Origin: Paramoeba atlantica
Taxonomy: Eukaryota > Discosea
DNA length: 64,000 nucleotides
Direction of reading: 5' to 3'
Assembly (NCBI GenBank): GCA_977017575.1
Contig: CDRNVI010000009.1
Coordinates: forward strand, 124,001 to 188,000
Every line of letters begins with the position of its first letter. Position 1 is the stretch's first letter. Under the pieces are notes generated by a model. That model worked only from the letters and a program-made list of their open reading frames with translations, was not told the DNA's origin and did not search any database. A program made the position numbers and the translations under genes. This document shows positions 41,350 to 53,600 of the stretch, piece by piece.

Positions 41350-41619
41350 ATGAGCAAGTCTGAAGAAAGCAATTCCCCTAAAAAGGCTGTGTGTCCCTCA
41401 ACACAATTTATTAAGAGCAAAGAGAAAGTTAAAAATACGGAACTTGAACTTAAAAGAGCCAAAAAGGAGTTGGAATCCGAGTACACCTTTTCATCTCTCG
41501 ACCCCTTTTCAATCACCGTCAAATGTATTTCTGACAGGGCCTGTGGAAGTGAGCAAGGAAAGTTTTCGAACGTTTTTTTCGTCCTTCGGAACGATAGTCA
41601 AAATGACCCTTCTGTCTAA
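41350..41619 (+). CDS. Small hypothetical ORF
   Basis: An 89-residue frame starting MSKSEESNSPKK, Lys/Glu/Ser-rich, with a possible short coiled coil around 'KEKVKNTELELKRAKKELES'. No family recognised. It is on the plus strand, opposite to the host genes, so it may be a transposon relic rather than a gene. Confidence 0.2.
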   Translation: MSKSEESNSPKKAVCPSTQFIKSKEKVKNTELELKRAKKELESEYTFSSLDPFSITVKCISDRACGSEQGKFSNVFFVLRNDSQNDPSV

Positions 41620-42542
41620 CAAACATCTCGGCTTTGTTATGAAACAATTGAACAGGCGAAACGTGCTGAACACTCATGCCGATGCATGCAGGTGCATCTA
41701 AAGGGAAAAAGAAAAAAGCGGAAGGAACGGGATTTTCCGAAATTGGCCAAGTATTAAAATTTTTAGTCACCCCCCAGGTCGAGCTGATCCCCCCTGTATA
41801 CTGATTTTAATCGACCTAATTAAAAACACATCAGAAAAAAGAAGCTAGGGCGCTCCACGAAGTTATTTTTCGGCGCAGACTGATCTCTAAAAAAATGATT
41901 TTTTGATCCATTTATGCTCACTTTGAAAATGTTTAGTTGTGCTTAATGATGCTTAATTTACTCGGAGCTAAATCCAGGGTATGCAACAAATACTAGAAAC
42001 AGAGTCACGAACTTTCCCACCCTCGTGATCGTGAGGACATTTCTCTTCGGTCACAAAGCAAAAAATCTTCAAAAGTTTTTGGTGTGTCTCCATCATGCTT
42101 TCACTTTAAAATTCAACTCAGGTCCGCACATGTACATGACAGAGCACGCACAAGAAGAGACCGAGAAAATATCTTAATTTGCAAAAAGAAAGGAAAAGAC
42201 GTGTTTTTGAAAAATGAGTACAATCCGACATTAGCCGCTTTTTCATATCATGGCCATCACTTGTCCTACAACATCCGGCGGAAATGGAAACTTCTTGGGT
42301 CCTCCAAATCAAAAAAAAAGGTCTTCGGTCCTCGCTCATATCTCTGTTTTGGATGGCACTGGATGGCAGCGCATGGCACTGGATGGCAGTGGACAACTGC
42401 ATAGTGTCCATTTTCAAACTCATAATTTTCTTCTATATTTTTCTATTTATACAGACGAATATTGGCATTTCATATTTTTTCGTCTCTTCGATCTTTTCTC
42501 GAATGGCGCTTTATTACGATACCTTTTTCAACCATATTCCTT

Positions 42543-42938
42543 ATGAACGATTTGCTTCCCAAAGATAGTGACAAAGAGGCGTGTTCATATGGACATACAG
42601 ACTCTGAAAAATTCGATCGATTACCCGATTGGGTGCAACACACCTTAAAGAAGGTGCTCCGCATTCGTTTGAAAAGAGTGGAGAGAGATTTGGAGTATCT
42701 TGAGACCTCTCAGGAGGAACGAAATAGTGCCCAATTTGCCCCTGACAGGCTTCTCCAAGAAATCATGGATCGTCTCGAAGATGATATAATTTCGAGGGCC
42801 GTTGCATGGTTAAACAACCGCCATCATCAGCTCACGACTTCTTCAGTTCCCATTATTCACAACACTTTGTGTGGTGTTACAGCGGACGAAGAAATCCCTC
42901 TCGAGGTATCATCCTCGTTGCAAAACATCGCGAGGTAG
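42543..42938 (+). CDS. Hypothetical ORF
   Basis: A 131-residue frame from ATG 42543 (MNDLLPKDSD), with an amphipathic, charged middle (KKVLRIRLKRVERDLEYLE) that could form a coiled coil. I recognise no domain. A second open frame overlaps its end and carries on to 43084. It is on the plus strand amid transposon debris; it could be a decayed element gene. The surrounding 41620-42542 and 43085-43951 show no gene. Confidence 0.25.
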   Translation: MNDLLPKDSDKEACSYGHTDSEKFDRLPDWVQHTLKKVLRIRLKRVERDLEYLETSQEERNSAQFAPDRLLQEIMDRLEDDIISRAVAWLNNRHHQLTTSSVPIIHNTLCGVTADEEIPLEVSSSLQNIAR

Positions 42939-43951
42939 ACTTGTTGTTCTTTTCCGACGCCAAATGCCACGTGCTAAATAGCGCCCGAGAGGAAGAGATG
43001 TTAAGTTATACTTCCGTACCCCGTGCAGTCCACAACGGAACCCACACCTCTACACCACAGTGCGAAACCATCAACACACGATAGGACAGAGCGTCCCTTG
43101 AACCCAAGCGCGTACCAACTCCCCAGCTACAGAGCTCCTCTTCGAAACGTCTCGCACGATAGTGGGAGGACGCGTTCGGGTACATTTCGCAGAGGAACAA
43201 GGGGACAATATGATTGTCGCGAAAACTGAAGCACGCTGCAAGTTACGCACGCATCCGATGGACAGCCGCGGGTGAAGGCTCGGATCGCACAGACCCATCT
43301 GCCGAGGAAACTGAGACACCCTACCTAAGGTAGGTAATCTTACAGTGCCTGTACCGGAGATTGGGAAATTCTTTGCGGCGTCAATGTCTAAGCCAGAAGG
43401 GGCACACTGCATTCCCCATTATGAAACTAATGCCCCACCACGAGAGGCAATGATCAGATATCGACACAGAAACGGTCGCAGTAGCCGCCGCATCCTAACG
43501 CTCTGGCGCTGCCCTCGGATCGTACACTGTATACTGTACCCAACGCGCTGCTAAAGCGCTGTGTCCCTATTTTTCCCACATGGTACATGCATGTATACGT
43601 ACATACTTTTCAGAAAATTAACACAGATTAATGTTGCACCGAAAAATGTCTTCCCTGTACCTCAGGTCCTTCTTGTTGAATTTGATATACACATGGCCCT
43701 GAAACGTTGATCTTTTTCGAAAGTGTTTTCATGGTCTCACTCGATCTGCTTATCGACGGCTTCTCCTCCATAGAAAGGCTCTTTTTCATGTGATAGGGGA
43801 TTCTGTGGCGAATGATGGGATGGAGGTATGTTAAGGGTTGACGAGGGCTCCAACTCGAGGAGCTGATTTTTGAGACGTAACCAGCCTGTCAGTGGCCCGA
43901 TTGACATGATAGATACTAGCCGTATACATGCAAGTGCCGTATACATGTAAG

Positions 43952-44251
43952 TACCATAGACCCCCCCAGTAATAGAATCGATTTTGGGCCAAAATGGACA
44001 ATTCCTAATTACTGGGGGGTATGCTTTTTGGGTGAGAAAAGACCTTTTTTGTTCATGAGTGCGTTGATTTTCAGCCCATGGAACCCCGCAACCACGCCAT
44101 TCGCTCCCTCGCAACCGCCCTCACCCGGCCCAGCCACCCCCACCAGCCCAAACACCACCTCACCCCTCCAACGACCCCCCGAGTCAAATCCTTGTTACTG
44201 GAGATCAGCCGAAAAAGGGCCGAATCCTTGTTACTGGAGGGGTCTACGGTA
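43952..44251. mobile_element. MITE-like element, ~300 bp
   Basis: Imperfect inverted ends TACC.TAGACCCC(C)CCAGTAA and a following AT..ATCGATTTTGGGCC / GGATTCGGCCC match. A second tandem copy of TCCTTGTTACTGGAG lies inside the right end. No transposase. Confidence 0.5.
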
Positions 44252-44575
44252 GTAGCAGTAAAAAGATATTACTATTCATCCTTCTTCGAGTTATAAAAAT
44301 ATATGGAGGGAGGAGTATAAAAAATAGTATGTGACTATACTAGTTCGTAATATACCGGGGTGGCATGATAAGCTGGACAGTACAGTTGTAGTTTAGATGC
44401 AGACACCAGACTTATAGGATAGAAACTTCCCGCTTTCGGACTATACCTGTACCTGTAACTAAAAAAGTATAGTATTAAAAAAATAGCAACATCACTGTTT
44501 TTCTTGATTGGCAGACGCACGACGTAAAACTACGTAAAATCACCAAATATATTAAAAATAGAATGCAAAATAAAA

Positions 44576-45325
44576 TTACAATATGAACATTAATTTCGTT
44601 TTTTTAAAGCAGGCTAGCCAATCCTGAGAAGTACCTCGCTTGCTGTACAGCTCACGCTTGAAACGCTCCGGTAATTTACTGAAATCCACTTCACCGTAGA
44701 TCTTTGCGTTATTCTGAACATCAAGAACGCTCAAAGATGGAGGCAGGGAGCTCAAATCGATTCGGCCCTCCAAATTATTGTTCTCCAAATGCAGTTCGTT
44801 TAGTTTGCGGGGAAGCATTCGAAGCTCAGGGGAGCCTGAAAATTGATTCGAACCTAAACAAAGTGTTACGAGCGATGGGGGAAGAGATTTTAAACACAGA
44901 TCACCGTCAAATTTGTTTTCATCCGCAATGAATTCCACGAGATCTTGCGGCAGAGAAGCTAAATTTAACTTTCCAGAGAACTCGTTGCGAGCAATATTCA
45001 TCCACTTCAAGCAAGGAGAGAGGTAAGAGAACGACACCCCCCCACTGAGCTCATTTCCCTGCAGCGATAAACGTGTGATGGTTTGGGGAAAGTACTCCCA
45101 GTGCAATTGGCCTCGGAGTCTTCGCGATCTGTTCATCAAGACAATGCTAATGATTGTGCCCTCCGCATCACGTCGTATGTTGTGCCACATCGTCGTGGAT
45201 GTCGCATCACCCCAATTCAAGGGTATATTTTCCACGCCTTGGAAAAAGCGGTCGAGATCATACTCCTGGGATAAGAATGCACCACGTACTTTACCGGGCC
45301 GCGTTGTTGGGACAATGGAATCCAT
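44576..45325 (-). CDS. Leucine-rich-repeat protein (family member 6)
   Basis: A 249-residue protein. The N-terminal signature 'GKVRGAFLSQEYDLDRFF' is present, but the cap is altered: the usual C-x-W-x-V-x-C is replaced by 'TTMWHNIRRDAEG', so both cap cysteines are missing. About seven leucine-rich repeats follow ('LPQDLVEFIADENKFDGDL', 'LPRKLNELHLENNNLEGRI'). It ends with a basic, then hydrophobic tail (FKKTKLMFIL). Loss of the disulphide pair argues against secretion for this member. No signal peptide. Confidence 0.8.
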   Translation of the reverse strand: MDSIVPTTRPGKVRGAFLSQEYDLDRFFQGVENIPLNWGDATSTTMWHNIRRDAEGTIISIVLMNRSRRLRGQLHWEYFPQTITRLSLQGNELSGGVSFSYLSPCLKWMNIARNEFSGKLNLASLPQDLVEFIADENKFDGDLCLKSLPPSLVTLCLGSNQFSGSPELRMLPRKLNELHLENNNLEGRIDLSSLPPSLSVLDVQNNAKIYGEVDFSKLPERFKRELYSKRGTSQDWLACFKKTKLMFIL

Positions 45326-46012
45326 ATGTTTGTAAGTTAATGTTTGCAGTGAACGAGTTGAAAGAAAATACCAAAACTATACCACAAAAGGTGACCCAAA
45401 AATAGATACAACTTTTCGGCTATTATCCGGCAAAAATGTACCCTAAATTGACCCTATTTTTTGATAAAAAAAGTACATTTGTTTAAAACAAATGTATTTT
45501 TGTTGAAAAAGCGTAAACAAATAGTTTTCGTTTTTTGCAATTTTTTTTCGTAGTTTTGAGTACGTCTAGTACGTTCCTTTTGTCTTTCCGTTTTCGTCTA
45601 TATGGGCTGTCTAGGGTGCACACCATTAGCCTGAATAATATTGGTGACTTCGATTGTGCCATGTGTTTTTTAACATTCCCCCCCTTGAAAAACCCTCGTG
45701 CCCCCCCCCGTGGCTTACAGGTTCACCCACTCTACCGACGAAGAGCCACCACGAGGGATTCTCAACTCTGCTCCCCTAAAGAGTCCTTCAGGTTTTCGGT
45801 ACGCATGTACGCTGACGGAGTACTTTAAGAAAGTTCAAGAACGCCAAGAAAGTGAAGCAAAAGAAGTCGAAGAAAAGTCGGCGCCGCTTGGCCGCGCCAT
45901 TTCATCTGTACATCCAGTAAATCAGCATGCGTGCTAGTGGTTTTTACAATCTGTACAATTCGAACATTTCGCTACATGAGCAAGCCACGGCATGTCATAA
46001 TTCGAGCTACTG

Positions 46013-46180
46013 TCCCCCCTCCGTTTAAGTGTACCTTGTTATTCGTGAAAAGTGTGGTTAAACAGGGGGCTTAAATGATTCTGAAGCACGAACATGAGAA
46101 AAATGATCGGCGCCGTGTACTTCAACTCGATGGGCGTTTAAACAGGGGGCCTCTCCGGGTGCGCTTAAAGGGGGGGTATT
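46013..46180. mobile_element. Small MITE-like element
   Basis: About 170 bp with imperfect inverted ends (CCCCCCTCCGTTTAAGTGTACC against GGGTGCGCTTAAAGGGGGG). A related stretch lies at about 36140-36185. No coding sequence. The surrounding 45326-47080 shows no convincing gene. Confidence 0.45.
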
Positions 46181-46700
46181 AATTTATCTTTTTCGAAAGA
46201 CTCGGTATAATGTCCAACAGGGTGCGCAGATGACACTGAGGCAAACAACTAGCACTAAAGGAGTGCAAAGAGTATTCATTTCAACAAAACACTGCTTAGA
46301 AACATTATTTTCCTGTAACAGTTTCCTACACCTTAAATTTGGATGCCTTAGTTCCAGATACAGTAATGAGGCCGAGGTTAGGAAAAACGTAACTGAAAAC
46401 ACGAAAACATTGAAGTATCCTTTCCAAACATTTATTCCATGCATCGAATTAAGATAGGAGCATTCTCGCTAGGTGCATAGATTGTGGAGCTCAGTTAGAG
46501 AATTTGCGCACGCAATGTTGAGCAGAATTGGAAAAAGGTACAATTTAAAGGTCGAAAAAAATCTTGCAATAAGATGCAAGGGAAGCCCTCGTGGATCACG
46601 GGGGGTATAAAATTTGTCAAAATTACCGAATGTGAAGTGGTGAGCACGTATTGCAATTCGCTAAAATAGCCATACAACGTAAAAATACGGGAATTGTTTT

Positions 46701-46802
46701 TTAGTCGCTTCGTTAAACGGAACTGTTGTTTTCAACTTCAAAAGAATCGCTGTTGCGATCTTCGTTTTGAAAATTACCTCCGCGTTTAACGACGCGACCA
46801 AA
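46701..46802. repeat. Dispersed ~100-bp palindrome, copy 3
   Basis: Arms TTAGTCGCTTCGTTAAACG and CGTTTAACGACGCGACCAA, with a divergent centre. The following ~110 bp match the region after copy 2 at 34975-35090. Both arms differ from copy 1 in a matching way (GTCG.. / ..CGAC), so base pairing is kept. Confidence 0.7.
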
Positions 46803-47080
46803 AAAGAAAAAGTTTCCTCGAAAGCCGAAGAAAACGGAAGGATTCGATCTAAAAAAGCTCGTAGATATAATAGAGTCATTTTTACGTGTTTTTGCACTCA
46901 GGGAACTAAATCCAAGCTTTTGGTATGAGAGTTCACTACTGTACTTCGCGTGAGCCTTCAGAACGGAATGAGCCAAGCCATTTTTACGCGGAAAACGGAC
47001 TCCTTTGGGCCCGAAAATTACTTTTCCTGATATTTTTGGGATATGATTTATCATTTTGATAGGCCGGCGTTGTAGTAGTT

Positions 47081-47400
47081 TGGGTGAGTACTCATCGAAA
47101 CGAATCTTTAGTTTTGCGAAAAAATGTACTCATCGAAACGACCTCTTCACATGGTAGTTTGGATGAGTACTCATCGAAACGACCTCCGCACGTGGTACTT
47201 TGGATGAGTACTTTTCACTCTATTATCAACGTCTGACTCCCTAAGACTAAACTGTGAACGTAGCCCGCGACAGTGACGCCTAGTTTACCTGTCTGGAGCA
47301 TTGCGTATTTATTTTCCTATATTGCATCACCTAGTTTACCTGTCTGGAGGCAAGGCCCAACTGTGAGCGAAGCCCACGTCTAGAGGCAAAGGCCCCCGTT
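47081..47400. repeat. GATGAGTACTCATC module array
   Basis: Several units of TAGTTTGGATGAGTACTCATCGAAACGACC at ~50-80-bp spacing, then CTAGTTTACCTGTCTGGAG twice and CAAGGCCCAACTGTG twice. The same modules occur in reverse complement at about 39680-39900, and the GAGTACTC units again at 58770-59030. Non-coding. Confidence 0.7.
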
Positions 47401-50400
47401 GGCGAGCAAGGCCCAACTGTGGGCGTAGCCCTGGGACAGAATTATAATTTTTGGCGACCCGTGCGCTCCAGCGCGCGGGTCGCGCACCGAGAACCTATGT
47501 CTGCCACTTCCGCAGGAACACCTACGGAATTGTAACTTGTGTTAAACCAGGGAAACGAACCAAGAGCGATACCTTACTTTATAATATCTCATGTCTTGAC
47601 AAATAGACTACGCTCTCTGATGATTACAACGCTTTTTTCTTGTTGACTCACCTTTTTATTGAGGGTGTTTTTCGATCCTTCTTGGTCCTGTCGTTCGGAG
47701 TAGTGGTTCATAAGGGACTATATTGGAAGGAGGTCGCTTTTTGTTCGTGCTTGTAGATTAGTTCCATTGCAGTTTTATGTAGATGTATGGTGCTGGATAT
47801 GCGGATACGTAATTTATGATATAATTGTAGTATTGCTTTCTACTACTCTGCTTTTCTTCCTCTCAAAATCTATGTCGGGTAGCGAAAATAGTGCAAATGA
47901 CACAGCGCATTTGTTTCGATTGTTTTCGCAGTTTTTCGGAACCCAGTAAAGTAATTCACCGCGTCCCGAAGAGAATCCGCCTATGCGTCTGAGTCCCAGA
48001 GGGAGAATTTTACGTGACCACGCTTTGTGTCATGGATTGCGAACTTCGCTTGCGTGAAAGAGTGGCGTTTTAAGCTACAAGTTCCCTGCGGTGGTGATGC
48101 CATTCTTTGGTTGAAGAAACATTTTCCTTATAAGCCGGCGACTTATCCGGAGTATGGTTCGCATTGCATGTAGCAATCCGAAGAGCCTGGTATCATGATT
48201 TGCATGCACCGTGGCCATGGCCAACACAATCGATGCCGCAAAAAGATCAGCGTTCTTTCCTCCGTCATTCCGCACCATGCTCGATACGCGGCGGGCGATC
48301 TCCTGAAGTTTTGGGCCGATGTCGCTGATCATTTTTCGGGATATACAACTTATATTGCAGGTCGTCAACTTATATTCCAGGATGTTAATTTATATTGCAG
48401 GTTGTTCACTTGAATTGCTCAATATAATATCGAATAAATAATAAAATTTATAATAAAGGCATTTATAAGCATGCCGGGATGCTCATGCAAAGATATTGGG
48501 TGCGTGCTAAAATGGAAAAGCAATGTGGATATTCCGACAAATTTTGATGAGTTTCTTCGAAAACATGACATCGTAGGGCTACAATCTTGCCCCAGGCATG
48601 GAGGATACGGCAGAAAACTTTCCAACTTCATCAGTATTTGCTGGAAGAAATGGGGAAAGAATGATTGTAGGAAACGTCTTTCTAGTTTGTTTCCTTATTT
48701 TTCTTCCAAGCAAAAGAAAGCGAAAGAAAAATTTCTGTTCTGAATTAGCTTGTGCCGAAGCGACTTGCAATTATCTTCTGCGGCACAACTAGGAGTAAGT
48801 CGTGCGATCCTTTGTAAGTGGAAGCGACAGGTAGTTGAAGTTATCCACCGCTATATGAATTATTTGAAAAAGCATACTAAGTTGCTCTGTGGACGCCTAG
48901 CTGTATTAATAATTTTTTTAATAATAATTATTAATAATTTTTATTAAAAGAAAGGGTCAATTATTAATAATTTTGCATTTTAGGTTTTTGGTCCGCGTTA
49001 ATACCATCGGTGAGAGCAGACAAGATCAAATAAAGTGGAAGCACGTTGCACGCACGTCATGTAAGAGACATTAAAAGATTCTGAAAGCAGTATGTAGGTC
49101 TTCATGGACATCCATGAAGTCTTCATGTATATACTGCCAAGCTTAAATGGAGTTGCACGTTGACATGATCATTCAGAGCCGCATTCTCATTTTTAAAACT
49201 AGACGTTTAATATCTATTTTTTTGGGATACATTAGCCAAAAAACATCATCATACATAGCCAAAAAACGTGATTTCTAAGATCTCTTAAGAACCAAAGTTT
49301 TCTGAGTTGATCCCCCCCAGGATTCTTCCTTGGCATGAAGCAGAATTAGAAAGAAAAATGTGAGGGAATAAAATATTCTGACGTTGGTATTTTTATGTCC
49401 TATCTGCCTACTAAGACCTTATTAATAATTATTAATAATTTTTAATAATAATTATTATTAAACGAAAAAATTATTAATAATTTTACAGCTATGTGTGGAC
49501 GAAACGTTCATCCAAAAAAGAAAGTACACCCATGGACAGAAGTGTGCCCCAGGCCTGGCAAATGCCATTTTTTTATCCGTTTTTTTCTCATTTTTGCAGC
49601 ATTCGAGAGATCTCTTTGCCCTAGCGAAGAGCTTTGCCCTTTTTTTCATAGGGACCCCCTGGTGCTCTGGTGGTGACCCCAAAGTAGACCAAAAACAAAA
49701 AATGGTACATTAGACATCTAGAAACAAATCACCCTTTCAATGAGAAAATGAGAAAAAAGGAAGAAGTATCAATATCCGCAATGCTCCCCATTGGTCTGAA
49801 TAACTATTTGCATACGTTTGGGAACAGATTTGATGGAATTCAACGCTTTCTGTCTATCATACCCCTGCCGGGTAAATGGGTAATTACCCACGTGGTGGTA
49901 AACGCGGGTAATTTACCCGGGTCATTGACCCATTTACCCGCTTTCACCCAGATTTACCAACCAACCATACGATCCCGTACTAGAATAAAGCTCGATGACT
50001 GTGCCAACTTTGCTGAGCAAGTTGTCGCTACAGAAACAGTATCTCAATCCATAGAAGGAAAAATCCGTCTTTCATTCGGTTTCCCCCCTTTCCTATCCCC
50101 TAAACCAAACAATTTTGTTTTTTTTTTTTTTATTTTTTTTTTTGATGACACTTGGAAAGGTGAATTTTTTTTTTTTTAAGTATGAATCGCGGCATTGCCT
50201 CTATATTTTGACCCATTAGACGAACCAAGTAGGTCCATTGGGGGGGGTATATGATTTTAAAACAAGCAATCAAATTAGCAATTTCATATTTTGGAGCCCA
50301 AAACCAGCAATTCGATCTCCCGTAAGTATAAGAACAATAAAAACAATAACAATAAAAATAAGCAATCTATGCCCAATCCATTCGCGCGTTCCGGACCGGG

Positions 50401-50661
50401 TCTTTCGACCTCTCCACGGCCTGACTTGTGAACCCTTCCCTTGTTATACAGGAGGGCGCAGGCGCGGGCCTGTGTCGACAGCGACACGGTCACGAAACAG
50501 GATGCTGGCCGACGGGGAGGAGATTCACTACCCGTGTACTACCTCACTTGGGGTACCTAGCCCTCGCGGGCTAGGCGTGAGTATAGACTCTGTCGACTCG
50601 GCCAGCACCCGTCCTGGATATTATGGCGTCTTCGTGCTGAAACTGGACTGTCAGTAGAGGC

Positions 50662-53600
50662 TTAAGCCTCTACCAAAGGATCCGCTGGGTCCTCTACGCG
50701 GATGCGCGAAACCATCATCCTGGCTTGAGAACGCATTAGCGTCACGTTCAGATCCGTTAGGAGATCGTTTCGCGCTTGGTCTCGTGAAAGGAGCCCTTTG
50801 GACGCATTCGCCCGTTGGGTTCCGATGTCCCGGAGTAACGCTAGCGCACTCTCGCTCCAGGAACCAAAGGATTCCACCACCATCGCTGTGAAGAGATGTC
50901 CTGCTTTTTCTGCTTCTTGTCGCTGTCGCGCCTTGGTCTCCGCGAAGTGCTCAGCAAAAGACCCCGGGGTCACCCAGCTAGCATTGTGGACTGAGTCCGA
51001 ATACTTTGTTTGCTGTGCGTGAGTGACCGCAAAATCTAGGACCATGCCTTGCGCTAAAGATCCTTTGGCGATGGAGGCCGTTGGCAGAAATACGTCCGCT
51101 GGTCTCGTGAGAGCCCCCCCAGGACCCCGATTTCCCAAACTCTTCTCTCTCTGTGGCGCCAGGAAGGCTCTGCTGCAGAACGATGTAAATTGTTGGGCCA
51201 GAGCGTTGTGCCGTGAGATGATACCATGGCCGTTCTTGCGGAGCAAAGCGTGCTCTCCATTCTTGAGCAAGGGAAGGGTGCACCCGTCAGCTGGGCAAGG
51301 CCGATCTTCGGGGAAGACGTCCATGCCTAGCCACCAGCGTGTTAGGGTACGAAACTCCGTGTGAGTGAAAGCGTAGCCTCTGGTCTTGGAGGGAGTTGCG
51401 AAAGCCCAGTTTCCGGCCCCTTTTCCGGACTGCGAGATCCATCGCGCCCGCGTTCTTGCGTCTGCCTTTGAATATGCCGTTTGAAATTCCCTATCCGAGA
51501 TAGCTTGGCTGAGATGTTTTTGCCTCGGGATGATCTTTTCCTGATCCGTCGAGACCGGGAGAAGGGAGTGATTGAGGGATAGTGCGAGTTTTCTTTTCGC
51601 TGGGCGGGAAAGGATGCTCCGATTTGCATGATATTCACCAGGCACGCTAGGTTTGGTAATGCGTCCAGTGTATGGATCAACCAGATCAGTCCCAACTTTG
51701 TCATTTATGTCATGTGCTGAGCTGGAAAATCCCTCAGCTTCTGTGGGGTCCCAGTTGTCCAAGCTAGCGGCGTGCGCGACGGAAGAAACGTAGGCTGCTG
51801 ACTGGTGGAGAATTGATGAGCGAAGTCCGAACCCGCCGTGGCGTTTTGGTCGTTGTATTTGGTCGCGAGCGGCGACGCCTAAGGGAGAAATTGCGTGCTC
51901 CACGGCCTGGACTAGATGAGAGTCAAGTTTTTGGCATAATTCTCCAAGGGCTTGGGGAGGAGTGGTGCGCAGTGCGTACACCATCTGACAAAACCCCGAA
52001 CATTGCCGTATTAGTGCGAGAGCTATTTGGGGATCTTCTAACACAGCAGTAGCTTCTAATGTTTCGCGGGCTGGTTCAATCGCGTGTGTCATGAGAAACT
52101 CCGCACAGTGTTCCGCAGAGCCTATTGGGCTTCCAAGAATGTCGAAGTTCCCGTCGTACCGTATTTTATCACTGGGGATGTCAGGAAAGAAAACGGATGT
52201 ATGAGCTGATGCTGGGGGGGTAATGATCTCGCACTTGGAGAGATTCAGGAAGAGTCCCCACTTCGGTCCTATCTCGTCGAGGACGTCTAGGGCTTTACGG
52301 ACTTCTTTGGGATCACCTACAAGCACACCGTCATCTAAATACCATAATTGTGTTCGTAGGTTAGAATTTGATGCAATTTCTTCTGTTACCTCTGCTAACA
52401 CCAAAGAGAAGAGGAGTGGGCCCAGAGGGTCTCCTTGTTGCACTCCTTCTGCCGAGGGGATAAAATCATCGCCGAATGTGAGACAGCTATGATTGGCATA
52501 ACACCATTCTACCCATGGGGATAGTTCAGGGAAATGCTTTCGTGTGAGGAAGATGAAGACGGGTCGGCTCACGTTATTAAAGGCGTTCCGAAGATCCACC
52601 TTACAGAACGTTATGTTCTCATTTTCTTCATTATTTCTCATTAGACGGCGACAAAGGTGTATCACTCTTTCCGCCCCAGCAGACGCTGCGACTCCGTATT
52701 GACGACGTCCAAAGAAGGATCCTGCTTTTTCTTTTATCGAAAGGCATACTGCCTTGCTCACCAGGCGTCTAAGGGTTTCCCCCGCAGCGATAGGCCGCAC
52801 GTCATCTTCCCCTTTTTCGAGTGCGCATAGCCGTGCCCCTGCAAAAAAAGGTTGCACTTCGTCTGGGGCTTTGCCAGCTAGAAGATGGTTTACGAAGGAA
52901 GTGAGCGTCGTAAGAGGATTCATATTCTGGTCGACGTGCTCTTGAAGCGCTGTTTGGAGGTGTTCAGGCCGGAGCCCCATAGTCCCAGCAGAGGATCCGC
53001 GACGGAAGGTATCTACTGCTTTTCTTACCTCGGATTCGTCCAGTTTTAAAGCTTCTTCTTCCAGGGGAGGTAGGGGGCACGAGATCGGATTACCATGGGG
53101 GCTGGGGTGTTTTTCCTGCAGCTTTAGCAGGGTTTCCTCGCTGTATGGTGCAAGTGGAGCTGCAGTAAGGGCAGCCATGCCTCGGGAAAATTCTCCTTGG
53201 CGAACCAGAATTTCAGCCCGTATTGCAGCCTTGTCTTCTTCACCCTCAATCTCATTATTCGGCACTTTTGAGCGCTTCCTGTCATGCTCCGAATTTGCTT
53301 GGGCCCATAGGGTGGTATATTGGCCTTGTATCCAAAGTTCCATTCGCTTTGAGATGTAGGAGGTATAGGACTTGTGAGCTTTACGGCCTCCTCGGTACGG
53401 GGCTGGTAGGACGCATTTCGGAAGCAAGGCAAGAAGGGTCCAGGCTCTCAGTGAGTTTTCGTTTACCGCGGTGGAGAGGGCTGCGGTAAAAATTCTGGTC
53501 CACAGATATCGACATCGGTGTGGGACATCCTTGCACGTGCTTATTTGGGTCGTGCAAACTTCCTCTAGGGACGGTAGACTATGCGTACCTTGCATATCGT

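Noticed and set aside
47450-47490. Hairpin GCGACCCG..CGGGTCGC as a tRNA or structural RNA
   Set aside because: No cloverleaf, no B-box (GGTTCGANNCC) and no discriminator pattern.
50238-50657. Open frame on the plus strand with a Cys/Pro-rich product
   Set aside because: It lies in the LINE 3' UTR on the opposite strand; the GC-rich, hairpin-prone sequence opens frames by chance.
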